From the NCBI GenBank assembly GCA_032207245.1, contig CM063503.1:63730744-63794743 (forward strand): 64,000 nt of DNA. The letters run 5' to 3'. Below, piece after piece: positions 51,185 through 62,967 of the stretch (position 1 is the first letter of the stretch; the number at the start of each line of letters is the position of its first letter). The notes under the pieces were generated by a model, which worked only from the letters and a program-made list of their open reading frames with translations, was not told the origin of the DNA and ran no database searches. The position numbers and the translations under genes were made by a program. Source of the stretch: Pardosa pseudoannulata (taxonomy: Eukaryota; Arthropoda; Arachnida; Araneae; Lycosidae).

Positions 51185-52430
51185 CGGTTTCCATTACTAC
51201 TTTAAGTAGTTGGATAAAATACAGCTATCAGATAGGTTATTTTAAAACTGTTTTGATCAGGAACGTAAAATTATATTAAATCAGAACTAAGAATTTTTAT
51301 ATTTTAATAAGAAAATCATCTCTGAAGATTTAAAAATAATTTATCTTCTGAAATTCAAGTCATTTCTCTACCCAAACGTAAAGTAACTGGATACAATATG
51401 TCCGATACGTTATTATAAAACTGTTTCATTCAAGGACGTAAAATCATATTACGACGAAACTAAGCAAAACAGAATATTTACATTTGAATGAAAAATCGTC
51501 TTTAAAGTTTTTAAAATAATAATAAATTCCGAAGGTGAATCAGTTTCCCCCTTGCATAAAATAACTGGATAAAATATAGCTGTCAGATACGTTATTATAA
51601 AACTGTTTCAATCAAGGACGTTAAATTATACTACAACAGAACTAAGAATACATTATACAAGGACGTTAAATTATACTATAACAGAACTAACATTTTATTT
51701 ACATTTAAATGAAAAATCGCCTTTAAAGCTTATAAAATAATAATATATTCTGAAGATGAAGTCAGTTTCCCCTTTACATAAAGTAACTGAATAAACATAG
51801 CTGTCAGATACGTTATTATAAATCTGTTTCAATCAAGGACGTTAAATTATACCATAACAGAACTAAGAAAAATAAAGTATTTACATTTAAATTAAAATTC
51901 GCCTTTAAAGCTTATAAAATAATAATATATTCCGAAGATGAAGTCAGTTTCCCCTTTACATAAAGTAACTGAATAAACATAGCTGCCAGATACGTTATTA
52001 TAAATCTGTTTCAATCAAGGACGTTAAATTATACCATAACAGAACTAAGAAAAATAAAGTATTTACATTTAAATTAAAATTCGCCTTTAAAGCTTATAAA
52101 ATAATAATATATTCCGAAGATGAAGTCAGTTTCACCTTTACATAAAGTAACTGAATAAACATAGCTGTCAGATACGTTTTTATAAATATGTTTCAATCAA
52201 GGATGTTAAACTATACTATAACAGAACTAAAAAATAAAATAAAATATTTACATTTAAATGATAAATCGCCGTTAAACCTCCTAAAATAATAATATATTCC
52301 GCAGGTGAAGTCAGTTTCCCCTTTATATAAAATAACTGAATAAACACAGCTGTCAGATACGTTATTATAAAACTGTATCAATCATGATATTAAAATTATG
52401 CTAAATCAACACTAAAAAAATAATTTTTCA
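51185..52430. repeat. Tandem array, about 185-190-bp units
   Basis: About six to seven units marked by AGTCAGTTTCCCCTTTACAT, GTCAGATACGTTATTATAAA and TTTCAATCAAGGACGTTAAA at about 51360, 51540, 51762, 51945, 52128 and 52311. The three units between 51760 and 52150 are nearly identical. Confidence 0.94.
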
Positions 52431-53175
52431 TTTTAATGTTAAAGAGATTGACTATAAAATCATTGATGCGACTCTTAATAACATAAATATAGTTTTTTTA
52501 TCAAATTAATCATAAAAAATATATAATACATTTAGGATTAATATATATGCATACATTTATTTTAAAATGAAACTAAACACTTCCTAATAGTTGCGAATCG
52601 CTTTAAAGTATATAAGAGCATTAGAAAATGAATATTTTGTGGTATTTAATAAAATTTAAGTGTTTCTATTTTAGAGAAAATAATTGTATACAAGTATATG
52701 TATAAACGCTTCTCCAATATTAAGAGAAAAATTCCGAAAAATAGAAAAATCTAGTAAATTTAGGCTTTAGTTAAAGCAAAAATATTTCCACCAAAATATG
52801 CATTTTTTAAAATTTAGGTAATATTCTAAATAATTTTGATCTAGAAATGAAACTGCATTCAGAGTCTAAAGTATACACGTATATATTGAAGAATTTTAAA
52901 AAGACACATGTGTAATATCTGTGGTTTTTATATATTTTAACCAAAATAGAGAAATGTTTTCGTAATAAAACATTTGATTTTAATTTTTTTACATTTACAT
53001 AATAAAACTATAAAATTTATTATTTATTCAGTTTCACTGAAGAATTTCTTATCTTAATATTTTTAAATTCGTAAGTAAAGAAATATTATTAAATAATTTT
53101 TGTTGCAATATATTTGTATAATTCATATATTAAAAAATATTAACAATTAAATTTCAGTATTTTAAAGAATACGAA
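52431..53175. other. AT-rich intronic DNA, nothing identified
   Basis: No repeat or element ends recognised. Confidence 0.45.
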
Positions 53176-53189
53176 AACATTTTAATAAA

Positions 53190-53565
53190 TAAACATGCTT
53201 ATGAAAGCATATACATCATGATTCAAATATGTATATATAAATTTATATCTTAGATAATGTATTTCCCAAATGCTGCATAGAAATAAAAAGAAACAATGTT
53301 CATGAAAATTATGTCTACATAAGTATGAATGTGTAAACACCAACCACGAGGATAAAAACACATAAGAAATAGGGATGGAGTACAAAGAGCATATGTATGG
53401 TTGAAATATGTTTATATAAATTTATCCCATGCGTGATGTATTTACCAAACACTGTGTAAAAATTGAAAGAAAGGATGTTCGTGAAAACTAATATAAGTTT
53501 GAATGTGTACAACATCAACCACGAGGATGAAAACACATAAGGAAAAGAGATGGAGTGCAAATCTA
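53190..53565. repeat. Two-copy tandem repeat just inside the K2P intron
   Basis: Two units of about 185-190 bp share CAACCACGAGGATAAAAACACATAAG-like blocks (53340 and 53517) and ATATGTATATATAAATTTAT / ATATGTTTATATAAATTTAT. The second unit ends about 30 bp before the splice donor. It is diverged by roughly one base in six. Confidence 0.85.
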
Positions 53566-53595
53566 GAAAACCCAAATCAAAACAAACGCTCTCAC

Positions 53596-53770
53596 CTGTT
53601 AGGCAAGAATGTTCTCGGAGAAATCTTGTCCTTTTATTTCTGAGATTCCGAATGATGCCGATTTCTTGAGGGGCTTCAATTGCCGAAAATATCGAAGCCC
53701 CAATGACAAGGAATAGTACGTAGAAGGCGGTCAAAATCGCCAGCCGGATGTTGCTCTTGCTCATTGCCAT
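53596..53770 (-). CDS. First coding exon of a K2P (TWIK-1-like) potassium channel
   Basis: This exon encodes the N-terminus of a two-pore-domain potassium channel, a plasma-membrane leak K+ channel. The 58 residues start MAMSKSNIRLAILTAFYVLF. Residues about 11-32 form the first transmembrane helix (core FYVLFLVIGASIFSAIE), followed by the conserved IEAPQE turn and the start of the extracellular cap, with RNLRNKRTRFLREHSCLT resembling the RRFLEEHECLS stretch of vertebrate KCNK1. The exon ends in a good donor, AACAG|GTGAG, at 53596/53595, leaving phase 1. Translation past this point runs into low-complexity sequence, as expected for intron. I chose the ATG at 53770; an internal ATG two codons later is also possible. 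The pore loops (GYG motifs) and TM2-TM4 must lie on exons outside the window, or were missed. The TWIK subfamily is inferred from this short stretch; K2P identity is firmer. Confidence 0.85.
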
Positions 53771-54270
53771 CGCGCCAAGATCAGGAGATGAGGCAAGAAT
53801 GACAAGCTAAAAGCGTGCTTCAAGTTCGCGCGGCTTCTCGCATCTTACGGAACAGCTGGTTATTTATGAGGTACCCCTCCATAGCGGTGGAGCAAGTCAG
53901 AGGGGCTTACACGGGGTACATTAGTGGAGAGGCCTGGGAAGAGGTAGTTACGCTGAAGGAGGGAGACCTGGACTCCAGCATGTCACCACGCTGACAGCCA
54001 GCGGAAATAAGGAAGACGGCAATGCGCACGCCGCTCGTGGCGCCCTCTCTCGGCCCTCCCTCTCGAACTGTTATTCTGTGGCAGAAGATACATAGAAAAC
54101 TGATCCAAGTCACTTCATGTCCTTCGCGCCACGAAATTAACCAATTTCTAATAACAAGCAGTGTCGGCTTTTCACGTGAGACTTCACTCGTAATATTGAT
54201 TTCGTCTTTATATTCGGGGCGAGATTTTCATTTTCCTTCTTGGGATAATCGCCTTTGGTTTTCTTGTTTT
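53771..54270 (-). promoter_or_regulatory. Probable 5'UTR and promoter region of the K2P gene
   Basis: Immediately upstream of the K2P start codon the composition shifts from AT-rich intron-like DNA to relatively GC- and CpG-rich DNA, for example CTCTCTCGGCCCTCCCTCTC near 54043. It has no tandem repeats or transposon remnants, unlike almost everything else here. This fits a TATA-less, GC-biased promoter and 5'UTR. I cannot place the transcription start, and I see no convincing TATA box. Short open frames on both strands in this stretch are not conserved-looking proteins and are better explained by the lower AT content. Confidence 0.45.
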
Positions 54271-55729
54271 ACGAAATAATTACCGGAACGACTTAGGTCA
54301 CTTTCCTGACCGGAGATTTTAACATTTTAGTATGTTTATTGGTAAGAAAAAGATATTATCTCGACATTTTATAGACTTCCTAGAATTATTAAGATTGTAA
54401 CAGTTTAGTTTACATTCGCGTAGGAGAAATTTAGATATTTTGAGCAGCATTATTTCGTAGTAAACCAATATTCACCAGTTGATTGTCCGCACAAGGTCAG
54501 CTGAATGAGGAAGAACTTTATGGAGAGAAAATCGACCATATGTGAAACAACAGTAATTAAAATATCCCAGTTATTAGTATGTTAGCTCATTTAACATTTC
54601 AATTCAATTGAAGTCAATTAATTTTTAAGTAGTCATCACGTATATTTGAATGAAATCACCTTATTTTACTTCAAAATAGCTTTTTTAATATATTAAACAA
54701 CTTTGAGGGTAACTTACTTTTATTCTTAGTATCCCTTTTATGGTTAGATACAAAATTAAGTATGTTTGAGTAAAATGTCATTTTAATTTAAAAACAGTTG
54801 TTTTCATTATAAGAAAATTAATTTTTTCTTTAGCTTACTTTTAATTCCTTTTACAGGTTGGATATAATGCCATATAAAATGAATTTTTGTATATAAATAT
54901 ATTTTTATATTGTAATTAAAGCAAATTTGTTGATAACAGATATATTTTCTCAAATAACATATATATTTTCTCTTCGATACTTTTATTGTAAGATACATAA
55001 TTGATACGTTCGAGTAAAATCCCGATTTTTAATTTGAAAACAATTTTGTTTTCCTTATAAGTAAAACATCTTTGGTTATATTTTCCTTTATTTTACTCTC
55101 TAATCATTTGTAGTTAGAGCCAATGTTAGATAGGATATACTTCTTTCTATTCTAAATCTAGTTTTGAATTTGTTATGTGTAGAAAAATATCATTTATAAC
55201 TTAATATCTTCCTTTCTGATGCTTTTACACTTAGCTACAAGATTGAAAATGTTTGAATAAAACGACTTTTCTCAATTAATTTGTCAATTTATTTATAATT
55301 TTTTATTATAAATAAATCGACTTTATCTATATCTCACTACTTTTCTTTGAAACATTTATAATTTGATACACTGATACATATCTTCATTTTTTCTAATCTA
55401 AAGTTCATAATAGGTAGAACAACTTTGTTAAAAATTTAATTTCTTTTCCTCTCTGATATTTTTTAGATAAATACAAGATCAGTAACTTTCGGTAAAATCA
55501 CGTTTTATAAGCTCAAAATAATATTGCTTTTTAATATAAGTAAAAGAACCTTGCTTACAGGTCCATTACTTTTTCTCCAACACGTTTTTAACATATTACA
55601 TTGTTATATAAAATCGCCTATTCTAATCTAAAAATAGGTATGTTTCATTATTAGTAATATAGTAGCAAAAATTAATTTTTTTTCTTTTCTAATAATACAG
55701 ATGTAAACTGAGAAATTCTTTTGTAAAAA
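54271..55729. other. AT-rich DNA upstream of the K2P gene
   Basis: A loose, old repeat pattern (TTTTATTCTTAGTATCCC, TTAATTTAAAAACAGTTGTT, GTAAAATC) recurs at irregular spacing. No gene recognised. Confidence 0.4.
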
Positions 55730-57620
55730 CTTTTAGCTGAATAAAGGTATAATAATTATGTTTATCTCCTTGAGATATTAAAATTCTATTTATTAGTATA
55801 ATCATTTGTTTGATATCAGACAGTTATTTATATTAAACATTCTCTCAGATGATAGTAGAGTTGCTTATATAAAGGAAAAGAAGTTCTGCTGAGTTGATAA
55901 AATATCTCATATTCGAATGTGTAAAACAGAAAATTTTGCTAAAATTACATTACATTAATTTTATGTATTTTTCTCATCCTCTTTACTAATAAATTGCCAT
56001 TTTCTTTTGAAAATCTTTAAAAACTTTTAGGAATAAAAGTCTCTTTTGCATTTTTATCTCCTTGAGATATTAAAATTCTATTTATTCATTAATCATTCAT
56101 ATCGCGTTCGTGTCTACAAATTAGCTGGACGATGACAAAAGTAATTTCGATATGGAATCTGTAACCGATTTCATATGTAGCAGGCGTTGTGATCTAAATA
56201 AAAAAACAGTTGTTAATTTTTTTTTAATTCATAGTACGAGGTGTGTTAAAAAAAGACCGAAAATTTTGTTATAAAATTACAGCATTACATCAACATTTTA
56301 TGTATTGTTCCCCTCAAAGTCCTCTTTACTGGCAATACACTATTCTCGCCATTTTCCCCAGTTTTGGAAAGTCTCCTTCAACGAATTTTTAGGGATAACG
56401 AGCAAGTCTCTTTTTGCATTCTCCTATATCTCTTGAGGCTACCAAAATTCTATTTATTCATTTCATCCCATTCATGTCCGTCTACAAATTAGCTGGACGA
56501 TGACCGAAAAGATTGCAGGCTATCTTTCGATACTGGAATCTGTAAGCCCGAAACCTATCCCTGGTGTATCATAGGTGTATGCAGGCGTTCGTGATCAACT
56601 TCCTGAAATAAAAAAACAGTTGTTAAATTTTTTTTTAATTCATAGTACGAGTCGTGTAAAAAAAAGGCAGAAAATTTTGCTATAAAATTACAACATTACG
56701 ACAACATTTTAAGTATTGGTCCCCTCAAAGTACTCTTTACTGGAAATACACCTTACTTGTCATTTTACCCACTTTTGGACAACCTCTTTAAACGCACTTT
56801 TGGGGATAAAGAGCAGGTCTCTTTTTGCATTCTCCTGTATCTTTTGAGGCTATCAAAGTTCTATTTATTCATTACATCCCATTCATATCGCGTTCGTCGG
56901 TCTACAAATTAGCTGGACGATGACAGAAAAGATAGCGGGCTATCTTTCGATATTGGAATCTGTAAGCCCGAAACCTATCCCTGGTGTATCATAGGTGTAT
57001 GCAGGCGTTCGTGATCAACTTTCTGAAATAAAAAAAAAGTTGTTAATAATTTTTTAATTCATAGTACGAGGTGTGTTAAAAATGACCAAAACTTTTGCTG
57101 TAAAATCTGGATAGCTCATTTTACAGCATTTTAAGTATAGTTTCCTTCAAAGTCTTCTTTATTGGTAATGCACCTTTCAAGACATCTTTCCCAGTTTTGA
57201 AAAGCCTCCTCGAAATCCTCTTTTGAGATAGAAAGAAGGTCTCTTTTTGCATTCTCCTGCATTTCTTGAGGCTATTAAAATTCTATTTATTTATTTCATC
57301 TCAATCGCATCGCTTTTGCTCTGGTACAAATTAACCGGAGAATGACCGAAAAGATAGTGTGTTATATTTCAATACTGGAATCTGTAAGACTAGTTTATAT
57401 GCTGGCACAGCTTTCGCCTTCGGCATACTGGAGTCTGTAAATCAGAATCCTATCCCTGGCTTTGAACGATAGCTGAATGGTTAGGAGGCTGATCTTCAAT
57501 ACTGGAGTTCATGGATTCGAACCCCACGGCAGTATGGTTTCCGTTCAAGCCATTTTTCCTAATTTTGAAAAGCCTTCTCGAACTCACATTTTGAAATGGC
57601 GAGCAGGTCTCTTTTTGAAT
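55730..57620 (-). mobile_element. Decaying tandem array of mariner transposase tails
   Basis: Units of about 412 bp carry a mariner terminal repeat preceded by TA (TA|CGAGGTGTGTTAAAAA at 56233 and 57065, degraded at 56645). On the minus strand each also carries the last 40-odd codons of a mariner-type transposase. The best copy (about 57115-57270) reads ENAKRDLLSISKEDFEEAFQ, then NWERCLERC and DFEGNYT before the stop. This fits the mariner C-terminus, where W...C....G.YFEGD is typical. Copies toward 55.7 kb are progressively shorter and more diverged. Each unit also has a non-mariner block, TCGATACTGGAATCTGTAAG...GTATGCAGGCGTTCGTGATC. The array continues in part at 57545-57620 beyond a SINE. 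Confidence 0.8.
57465..57545 (+). mobile_element. tRNA-derived SINE inserted in the mariner array
   Basis: A-box-like TAGCTGAATGGTTAGG (57470-57485) and B box GGATTCGAACC (57513-57523) with GGCTGATCTTC between them, the same order as in the SINE at 40010. It then has GGCAGTATGGTTTCCGTTC, like that SINE's body, before mariner-derived sequence resumes. The 93-codon frame starting here is not a gene. Confidence 0.68.
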
Positions 57621-57626
57621 ATTAAT

Positions 57627-58320
57627 AGTTTAATGTGCTTTCTTGTTGATGTACAATCAAAAGAAAGTTGTGCAACTCAAATAAGAATTCTTTCATCTTG
57701 TAAAATATATAAATTCTTTATGTTGCATTGTAACAAATTAAAAGGAATAATTTCATAACATGAAACTATTCTTGAATGTCTCCCTAAACTTTTGTATAAT
57801 TTTATGAATTATTTACAAACTTAAGATAAACTAATAAAGAAATGCTTTTAGAATGCGATTTACTTTAGGAGGTAAAAGATCCCTTAAGACATTCGTCAAT
57901 ATATATTCGGTAGAAATTATTTTAACATTAATGGGTTAAAGTGCTTTCTTGTTGAGGTATAATCAAAAGAAAGTTGTGCCACTCAAATAAGAATTCTTTC
58001 ATCTTGTATAATATATAAATTCAGTATGTTTCATTGTAACAAATTAAAAGGAAAAATTTCATAGCATGAAACTATTCTTGAATGTCTCCGTAAACTTTTG
58101 TATAATCTTATGAATTATTTAGAAACTTAAGATAAATTAATATAGAAATGCTTTTAGAATGCGATTTCCTTCAGGCGGTAAAAGATCATTTAAGATATTC
58201 GTCAATATATATTCGGTAGAAATGATTTGAACATTAATGGGTTAAAGTGCTTTCTTGTTGATATATAATCAAAAGAAAGTTGTGCAACTCAAATAAGAAT
58301 TCTTTCATCTTTATTACTTC
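57627..58320. repeat. 307-bp tandem repeat, about 2.3 copies
   Basis: GTGCTTTCTTGTTGATGTAC at about 57634 recurs at 57940 and 58247. Each junction has a piggyBac-like end AACATTAATGGG|TTAA. Related sequence (TTTTTGTTGATATATTATCA) occurs at 62103 and 63763. Confidence 0.92.
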
Positions 58321-58776
58321 AAAATCATTCTCTTCAAAGCGAAAAAAAAGAGATAATACTTGAATTTATTTTGAAGTAATTTTTCTTTTTCTAGTCTCTT
58401 TATTCGCCCCTGTAAATGTCATTTCTTCTTGAAATACAGGATTACTGTTTCGAGTGGAAATCAGGCTCAGGCAAAAATACAAAAACATTTTCGATTCGAT
58501 TCGAATTTTCAGAAGCGGTTGAAATTGTGAAATTCAGTCGGTGGTATATTTTGTTATCCTGAAATGGCAAGCTCTTAGAACGAAAGTGGTCTTTTAAAAG
58601 AGTAAAATTTAATCAAATATCGATATATAGGTATTAATTATTCAATTGGAAAAGTATATACTCTTCATACAAAAAAAAAAAAAAGATTTTTAAAATAAAT
58701 AAATTAATTGAAGAGTTAAAATATACAATTTTACAGTTATCAATAAAATAATGTTAAGAAAACAAAAACAAAAAAA
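58320..58776. repeat. Diverged paralogue of 62.49-62.91 kb
   Basis: TTCGCCCCTGTAAATGTCATTTCTT, GATTACTGTTTCGAGTGGAAATCAG and ATCAATAAAATAATGTTAAGAAAAC have counterparts in the same order at about 62567, 62603 and 62886. The paralogue lacks the Helitron that begins at 58777. Confidence 0.8.
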
Positions 58777-58879
58777 TCCCTATATAATAATAACCTAAGT
58801 TATCTGTCCGTCTGTACTCCATTTATGAAGCGGTTGGACCTGGAATGGATAGAGGCATCCATATTGGATTCTTGACGAG

Positions 58880-59945
58880 TTAGGGTTAGCAACATTATCA
58901 CATCTTTATATCACATCGAAAAATACTATCGTCTTTAAAACGTTCGAAATCCACCTTTTCACCCTTTTCGAGCGTTTAATGCCATTATTTCAAGCCCCCT
59001 TTTCTCCAGTTAACAGCAGACAATTAAATTTATCAATTTATCACATAAATAGGTAAAAAATAACATTTTAATCTAGGATTATGACGTCATCTTTTATCGA
59101 TTTCATTTAATCATTTCTTATTTTAAATTATTTAAATATCATTTGCATTATTTTTCTACGTTTTATCGTTGACCTTAGATATTACTTAAATAATTTTCTT
59201 TTATATTTGGCTTAAATAACAGATAAGATACAAAGAAAGCAAAATTTAGCAAAATTCAAAGCGAGTCTAGTTTAACTTCTCCTAAACTATTGATCTGATT
59301 CTAAAATAAATTAGTATAAATATGCTTCATATCACAGCTAAAAATGCTGTTCAAAATCCACCCCTTTCTTCTTTTTCGAGCGTTTAATGTCATTATTTGA
59401 AGCCCAATTTTCTGGTTACCTGCAGGCGATTAACCCATTCACCGACCATCCTCCCCACCTTTTTCCCTTTCAAAACAGTCACCCTTTTCGTAAATTCCAG
59501 ACGGAACTTACTGTACCATACTAGAGTTGCCGGTTTAAAAGTTGTCAGGCTACTTTTAAGTTATTTTCCCTGCAAGGTAAAGGAGTTCCGTTACGCAAAA
59601 TTTTTTTCTTTCATTTATTATCGCTTTGCAATATTTGTTTTCCTCAAAAGTGTGTTATACGAGTGCGAACGAGAAGGAGTCGACAGGTCCGTTTTCGAAC
59701 AGGAATTCGTTGTCGAACCCCCATGGACGCGTCCGTTCAGTGGGTTAAATTTATCACGTAATAAATAGGCAAAAATAACATTTTTTTCCTAGCATTATGA
59801 AGAACTTACATACCATTTAATCCTTTCTTATATAAAGTTATTTAAATATCGTCTGAATTATTTTCATCCGTTTCATCGCTGAACTTCGATATTACGTAAA
59901 TAATTTTCTTTTGTATTTGGCAAAAATAATAGATTATGTACATTT
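58880..59945. repeat. Two-copy repeat, one copy split by a piggyBac-like MITE
   Basis: CCTTTTCACCCTTTTCGAGCG...TTTAATGCCATTATTTCAAGCC (about 58955-59000) recurs at about 59365-59405. Later, TTTATCAC..AATAGG, ATTATGA and AATAATTTTCTTTTATATTTGGC recur. Copy 1 reads CAATTAAATTTATC at 59021-59034. Copy 2 has the MITE between its two TTAA halves. Confidence 0.88.
59434..59744. mobile_element. piggyBac-like MITE, 311 bp, TTAA target
   Basis: TTAA flanks at 59430-59433 and 59745-59748. The ends CCCATTCACCG and (complement) CCCACTGAACGG share CCCA and scattered later positions. The interior is much GC-richer than the flanks. The tandem partner shows the pre-insertion site with a single TTAA at 59024-59027. 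The 123-codon frame at 59397-59768 spans flank, element and flank, so it is not a host gene. Confidence 0.8.
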
Positions 59946-59949
59946 GGGA

Positions 59950-60637
59950 TAATTTTAAATTTTATCATGGATTATTATTTGTTGCAATGAAACTTTTATC
60001 ACCGGTGTTAGCAACAAATTCTATCTAACTCCAGGGTGTAATGGGAAGAATTGTTTAATTCCTTTACTTCCATTAACTGCTGTGGAAAGTAAAGGGGGGG
60101 GGGAGAATTTAACGATAGTTTCGACGTAGCTAAGAAAACTTTATTATGAACTTTATTGTGAAACATTATTATGAATGATTTCTAAATGAATTCACCATGA
60201 TTCTAGACTGAATTCACAGTATCGGGAGACTTTAGAGAAGTATGAAGATAAATGATTAAGCGTGTACCAAATAATTCTCAACCAAAAAACACACCATTCT
60301 TTTACCTGCCTCGCAGGGTACTTTACAATTCTGGAAAATTAAAACATTTTCTGATCCCTTTATATGACGGGCTATATCCTAGTAGGTAATAATACAGATT
60401 CATTACATATTTTCACTTGCAAAATTAAAAAAAAATTATTTTTAAGCTTTAGTGTACAACATGGCTCACAAATTTATCTATCATTGAAAAACAATAGATT
60501 TTTAAAATTTAAAAATGTCTTGTTCCACCACGTAAAAGACCTTGAAGCAATACAAGAAAAAGTCTTTAACTTTCTGTGAATATTGTATTTTTTAAAGTAA
60601 GAGTATTATCAATAAGAGAAAACTGTAATAAGCATTA

Positions 60638-60640
<3 letters not shown>
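59950..60640. other. AT-rich DNA leading into the last TA tract
   Basis: The part from 60390 to 60600 is a diverged relative of the hairpin repeats that follow (TTTTTAAAATTTAAAAATGTC, AAGTAAGAG). No gene. Confidence 0.5.
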
Positions 60641-60921
<281 letters not shown>

Positions 60922-60954
60922 TCTCAAAGTATAAAAAAAATTTTCTTATATTTA

Positions 60955-61830
60955 CTCTAGTTATTATACAGCAGGATGCAAAACTTAATACATCATTTAA
61001 AAACAACAAGGGATTTTTAAAATTTAAAAATGTTTTTTTATAGTTTAAAAAACATTTGAAACAATTTATACACGAAAAATTCTTTCTCATTCTAAATTAT
61101 GTTGCAAACACAAGAATTATAAAAAAATTCTTATATTTGCAATTATTATTATGCAGCATGACGCAAAATTTAATACAACATTTAAAAAGAACAATTGATT
61201 TTAAAGTTTAACAATGCTTTGTTCTTGTTTAAAAAACACTTGAAGCAATTTATAGACGTAAACTTCTTTATCTTTGTAAATTATGTTGTAAAAATAAGAA
61301 TTTGGAAAATAAAATTCTTATATTTACAACAATTATTATACAGCAGGACTCAAAACTTAGTATATCATTTAAAAACAACAATTGGTTTTTAAAATTTTAA
61401 AAATGCTTTGATCTTGTTCAAAAAACACTTGAAACAATTTATACACGAAAAATTCTTTCTCCTTGTAAATTATGTTGTAAATATAAGAATTATGAAAAAA
61501 ATTCTTATATTTACAACAATTATTATACAGCACGACGCAAAACGTAATACAATATTTAAAAACAACAATTCATTTTTAAAAATTAGAAATTATATGTTCT
61601 AGTTTAAAAAAACACATGAATCAATTTATACACAAATTCTTTCTTTTTGTAAATTATGTTGTATATATAAGAATTATGAAAAAAAATTCTTATATATATA
61701 CAACAATTATTATACAGCATGATGCAAAACTTAATATATCATTTAAAAATAACAATTGATTTTTAAAATTTAGAAATTATTTGTTCTAGTTTAAAAAGGC
61801 ACTTAAAGCATTTTATACACCAAAAAATTA
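60955..61830. repeat. 180-bp tandem units with an 18-bp-arm hairpin
   Basis: Units recur about every 182 bp (CAGCA(G/T)GA(C/T)GCAAAACTTAATA). In each a hairpin straddles AATTATGAAAAAAATT: arms at 61101-61118/61126-61143, 61285-61302/61313-61330, 61474-61491/61500-61517 and 61658-61675/61685-61704. In the third the arms GTTGTAAATATAAGAATT and AATTCTTATATTTACAAC pair perfectly. Confidence 0.94.
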
Positions 61831-61839
61831 TTTCGCTTT

Positions 61840-62340
61840 CTTTATATATTGTATTATTTAAAGTAAGAGCATTAAAAATGACAGATAATTCCCGATAATT
61901 TAATTCACGTTAAATTTCAGAGAATTTAATTCACTTTATTATTACACAATTCTGTAGAGTATGAAAGGTGACAACCGCTCTCTAACGTTCATGTCAATGT
62001 ACTCTTAAGAAAAACAAATTGTAAAAAGGGCGTAATTTTACCGCATAAATTTAAAAAAATAGAACTTAAAACATCTTATACTGGTAGTTTCATTTACGTG
62101 TTTTTGTTGATATATTATCAAAAGATGTTTGTGTAGTTTAAATAAAGGTTGTTTAAGTTGTATTACTTCGATGTAAAGAAAAGAAGACAAAAAAGAGAAA
62201 AATGTAATACGCATTATTAATGTACACTTACTGTAGGACATGAAAAGATCCTAAACGTTCAAGTCAATTTACTCTTAGCAAAATAAAATTTTCTTAAACA
62301 GACAATAGCTTTAAAGCATAACTTTTAAAAATAAACAAAT
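61840..62340. repeat. Copy 1 of a segment repeated at 63.5-64.0 kb
   Basis: Nearly identical to 63500-64000 (offset about 1660 bp), for example ACAGATAATTCCCGATAATT at 61880 and 63540. The two copies plus the hairpin units form a large super-repeat. Confidence 0.95.
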
Positions 62341-62950
62341 AAATTCTGAAAATAAGTGATATTTCTCAAAACTTAAAACATGACATACAGGTAGTACATC
62401 TTACATGTTTTTGTTGATGTGTTATCAAAAGAGATTTGTGTGGTTTAAATAAAATTTATTTCAGTTATATTACTTTGATATAACTCTATTTAAAGAAAAG
62501 AAGACAAAAAATTTACTTTGAGATACCTGAGTTTATTTTGAAGTAGATTTTCCCCATTTTCTTCTTTCGCCCCTGTAAATGTCGTTTCTTCGTGAAACAC
62601 AAGATTACTGTTTCTAGTGGAAATCAGTTGCTGGCATAACTACAGAAAACTTTCCGATGCAATTAAAATATTCAGAAGAATTTGAAACGGTGAAATACAA
62701 TCAATGGTCATTCTTGTATCGTAAAATGGAACACTTTGAAAGCAAAAACGACTTTTGGAAAGGGGAGAATTTAACTGTCATGGATATTTCAATATTAATT
62801 AATTAAAAAGAAAATTATATGCTCTTCATACATAAAAAGGAATATTTAAAAAACAGTAGAGTTAAAATATATATTATTAACATTATCAATAAAATAACTT
62901 TAAGAAAACTAAATAAGAAAAATGGAGGAAATAAAAAATGTATCATATAT
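62341..62950. repeat. Diverged paralogue of 58.3-58.8 kb
   Basis: The counterpart of the 58320-58776 block, without the Helitron. It includes GTAAATGTCGTTTCTTCGTG and AAATCAGTTGCTGGCATAAC. The plus-strand frame at 62819-63052 is not recognised as a protein. Confidence 0.75.
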
Positions 62951-62967
62951 TTTTACTGTCAAATTAT

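Larger units (their letters stand above)
58777..59950 (+). mobile_element. Helitron 5' end and body, 3' end not found
   Basis: TCCCTATATAATAATAACC follows an A-run and TGTCCGTCTGTACTCC follows within 40 bp. It resembles the start of the complete Helitron at 19263 (TCTATAACATAATAGCC), and TATATAA...TGTCTGTC-type starts are common in arthropod Helitrons. The paralogous flank at about 62910 continues without it. The right limit is approximate: no CTAG-plus-hairpin terminus was recognised, so it may be 3'-truncated. Confidence 0.5.

Noticed and set aside
54022..54279. 85-codon plus-strand frame and 68-codon minus-strand frame over the K2P upstream region
   Set aside because: No recognised domain; open because the region is less AT-rich, and they overlap each other.
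59397..59768. 123-codon open frame
   Set aside because: It crosses both TTAA borders of a MITE that the tandem copy lacks, so it arose from the insertion.
60097..60115. GGGGAGAATTTAAC shared with 62761 as the right flank of the Helitron
   Set aside because: The match is short and does not continue, so it cannot define the Helitron 3' boundary.
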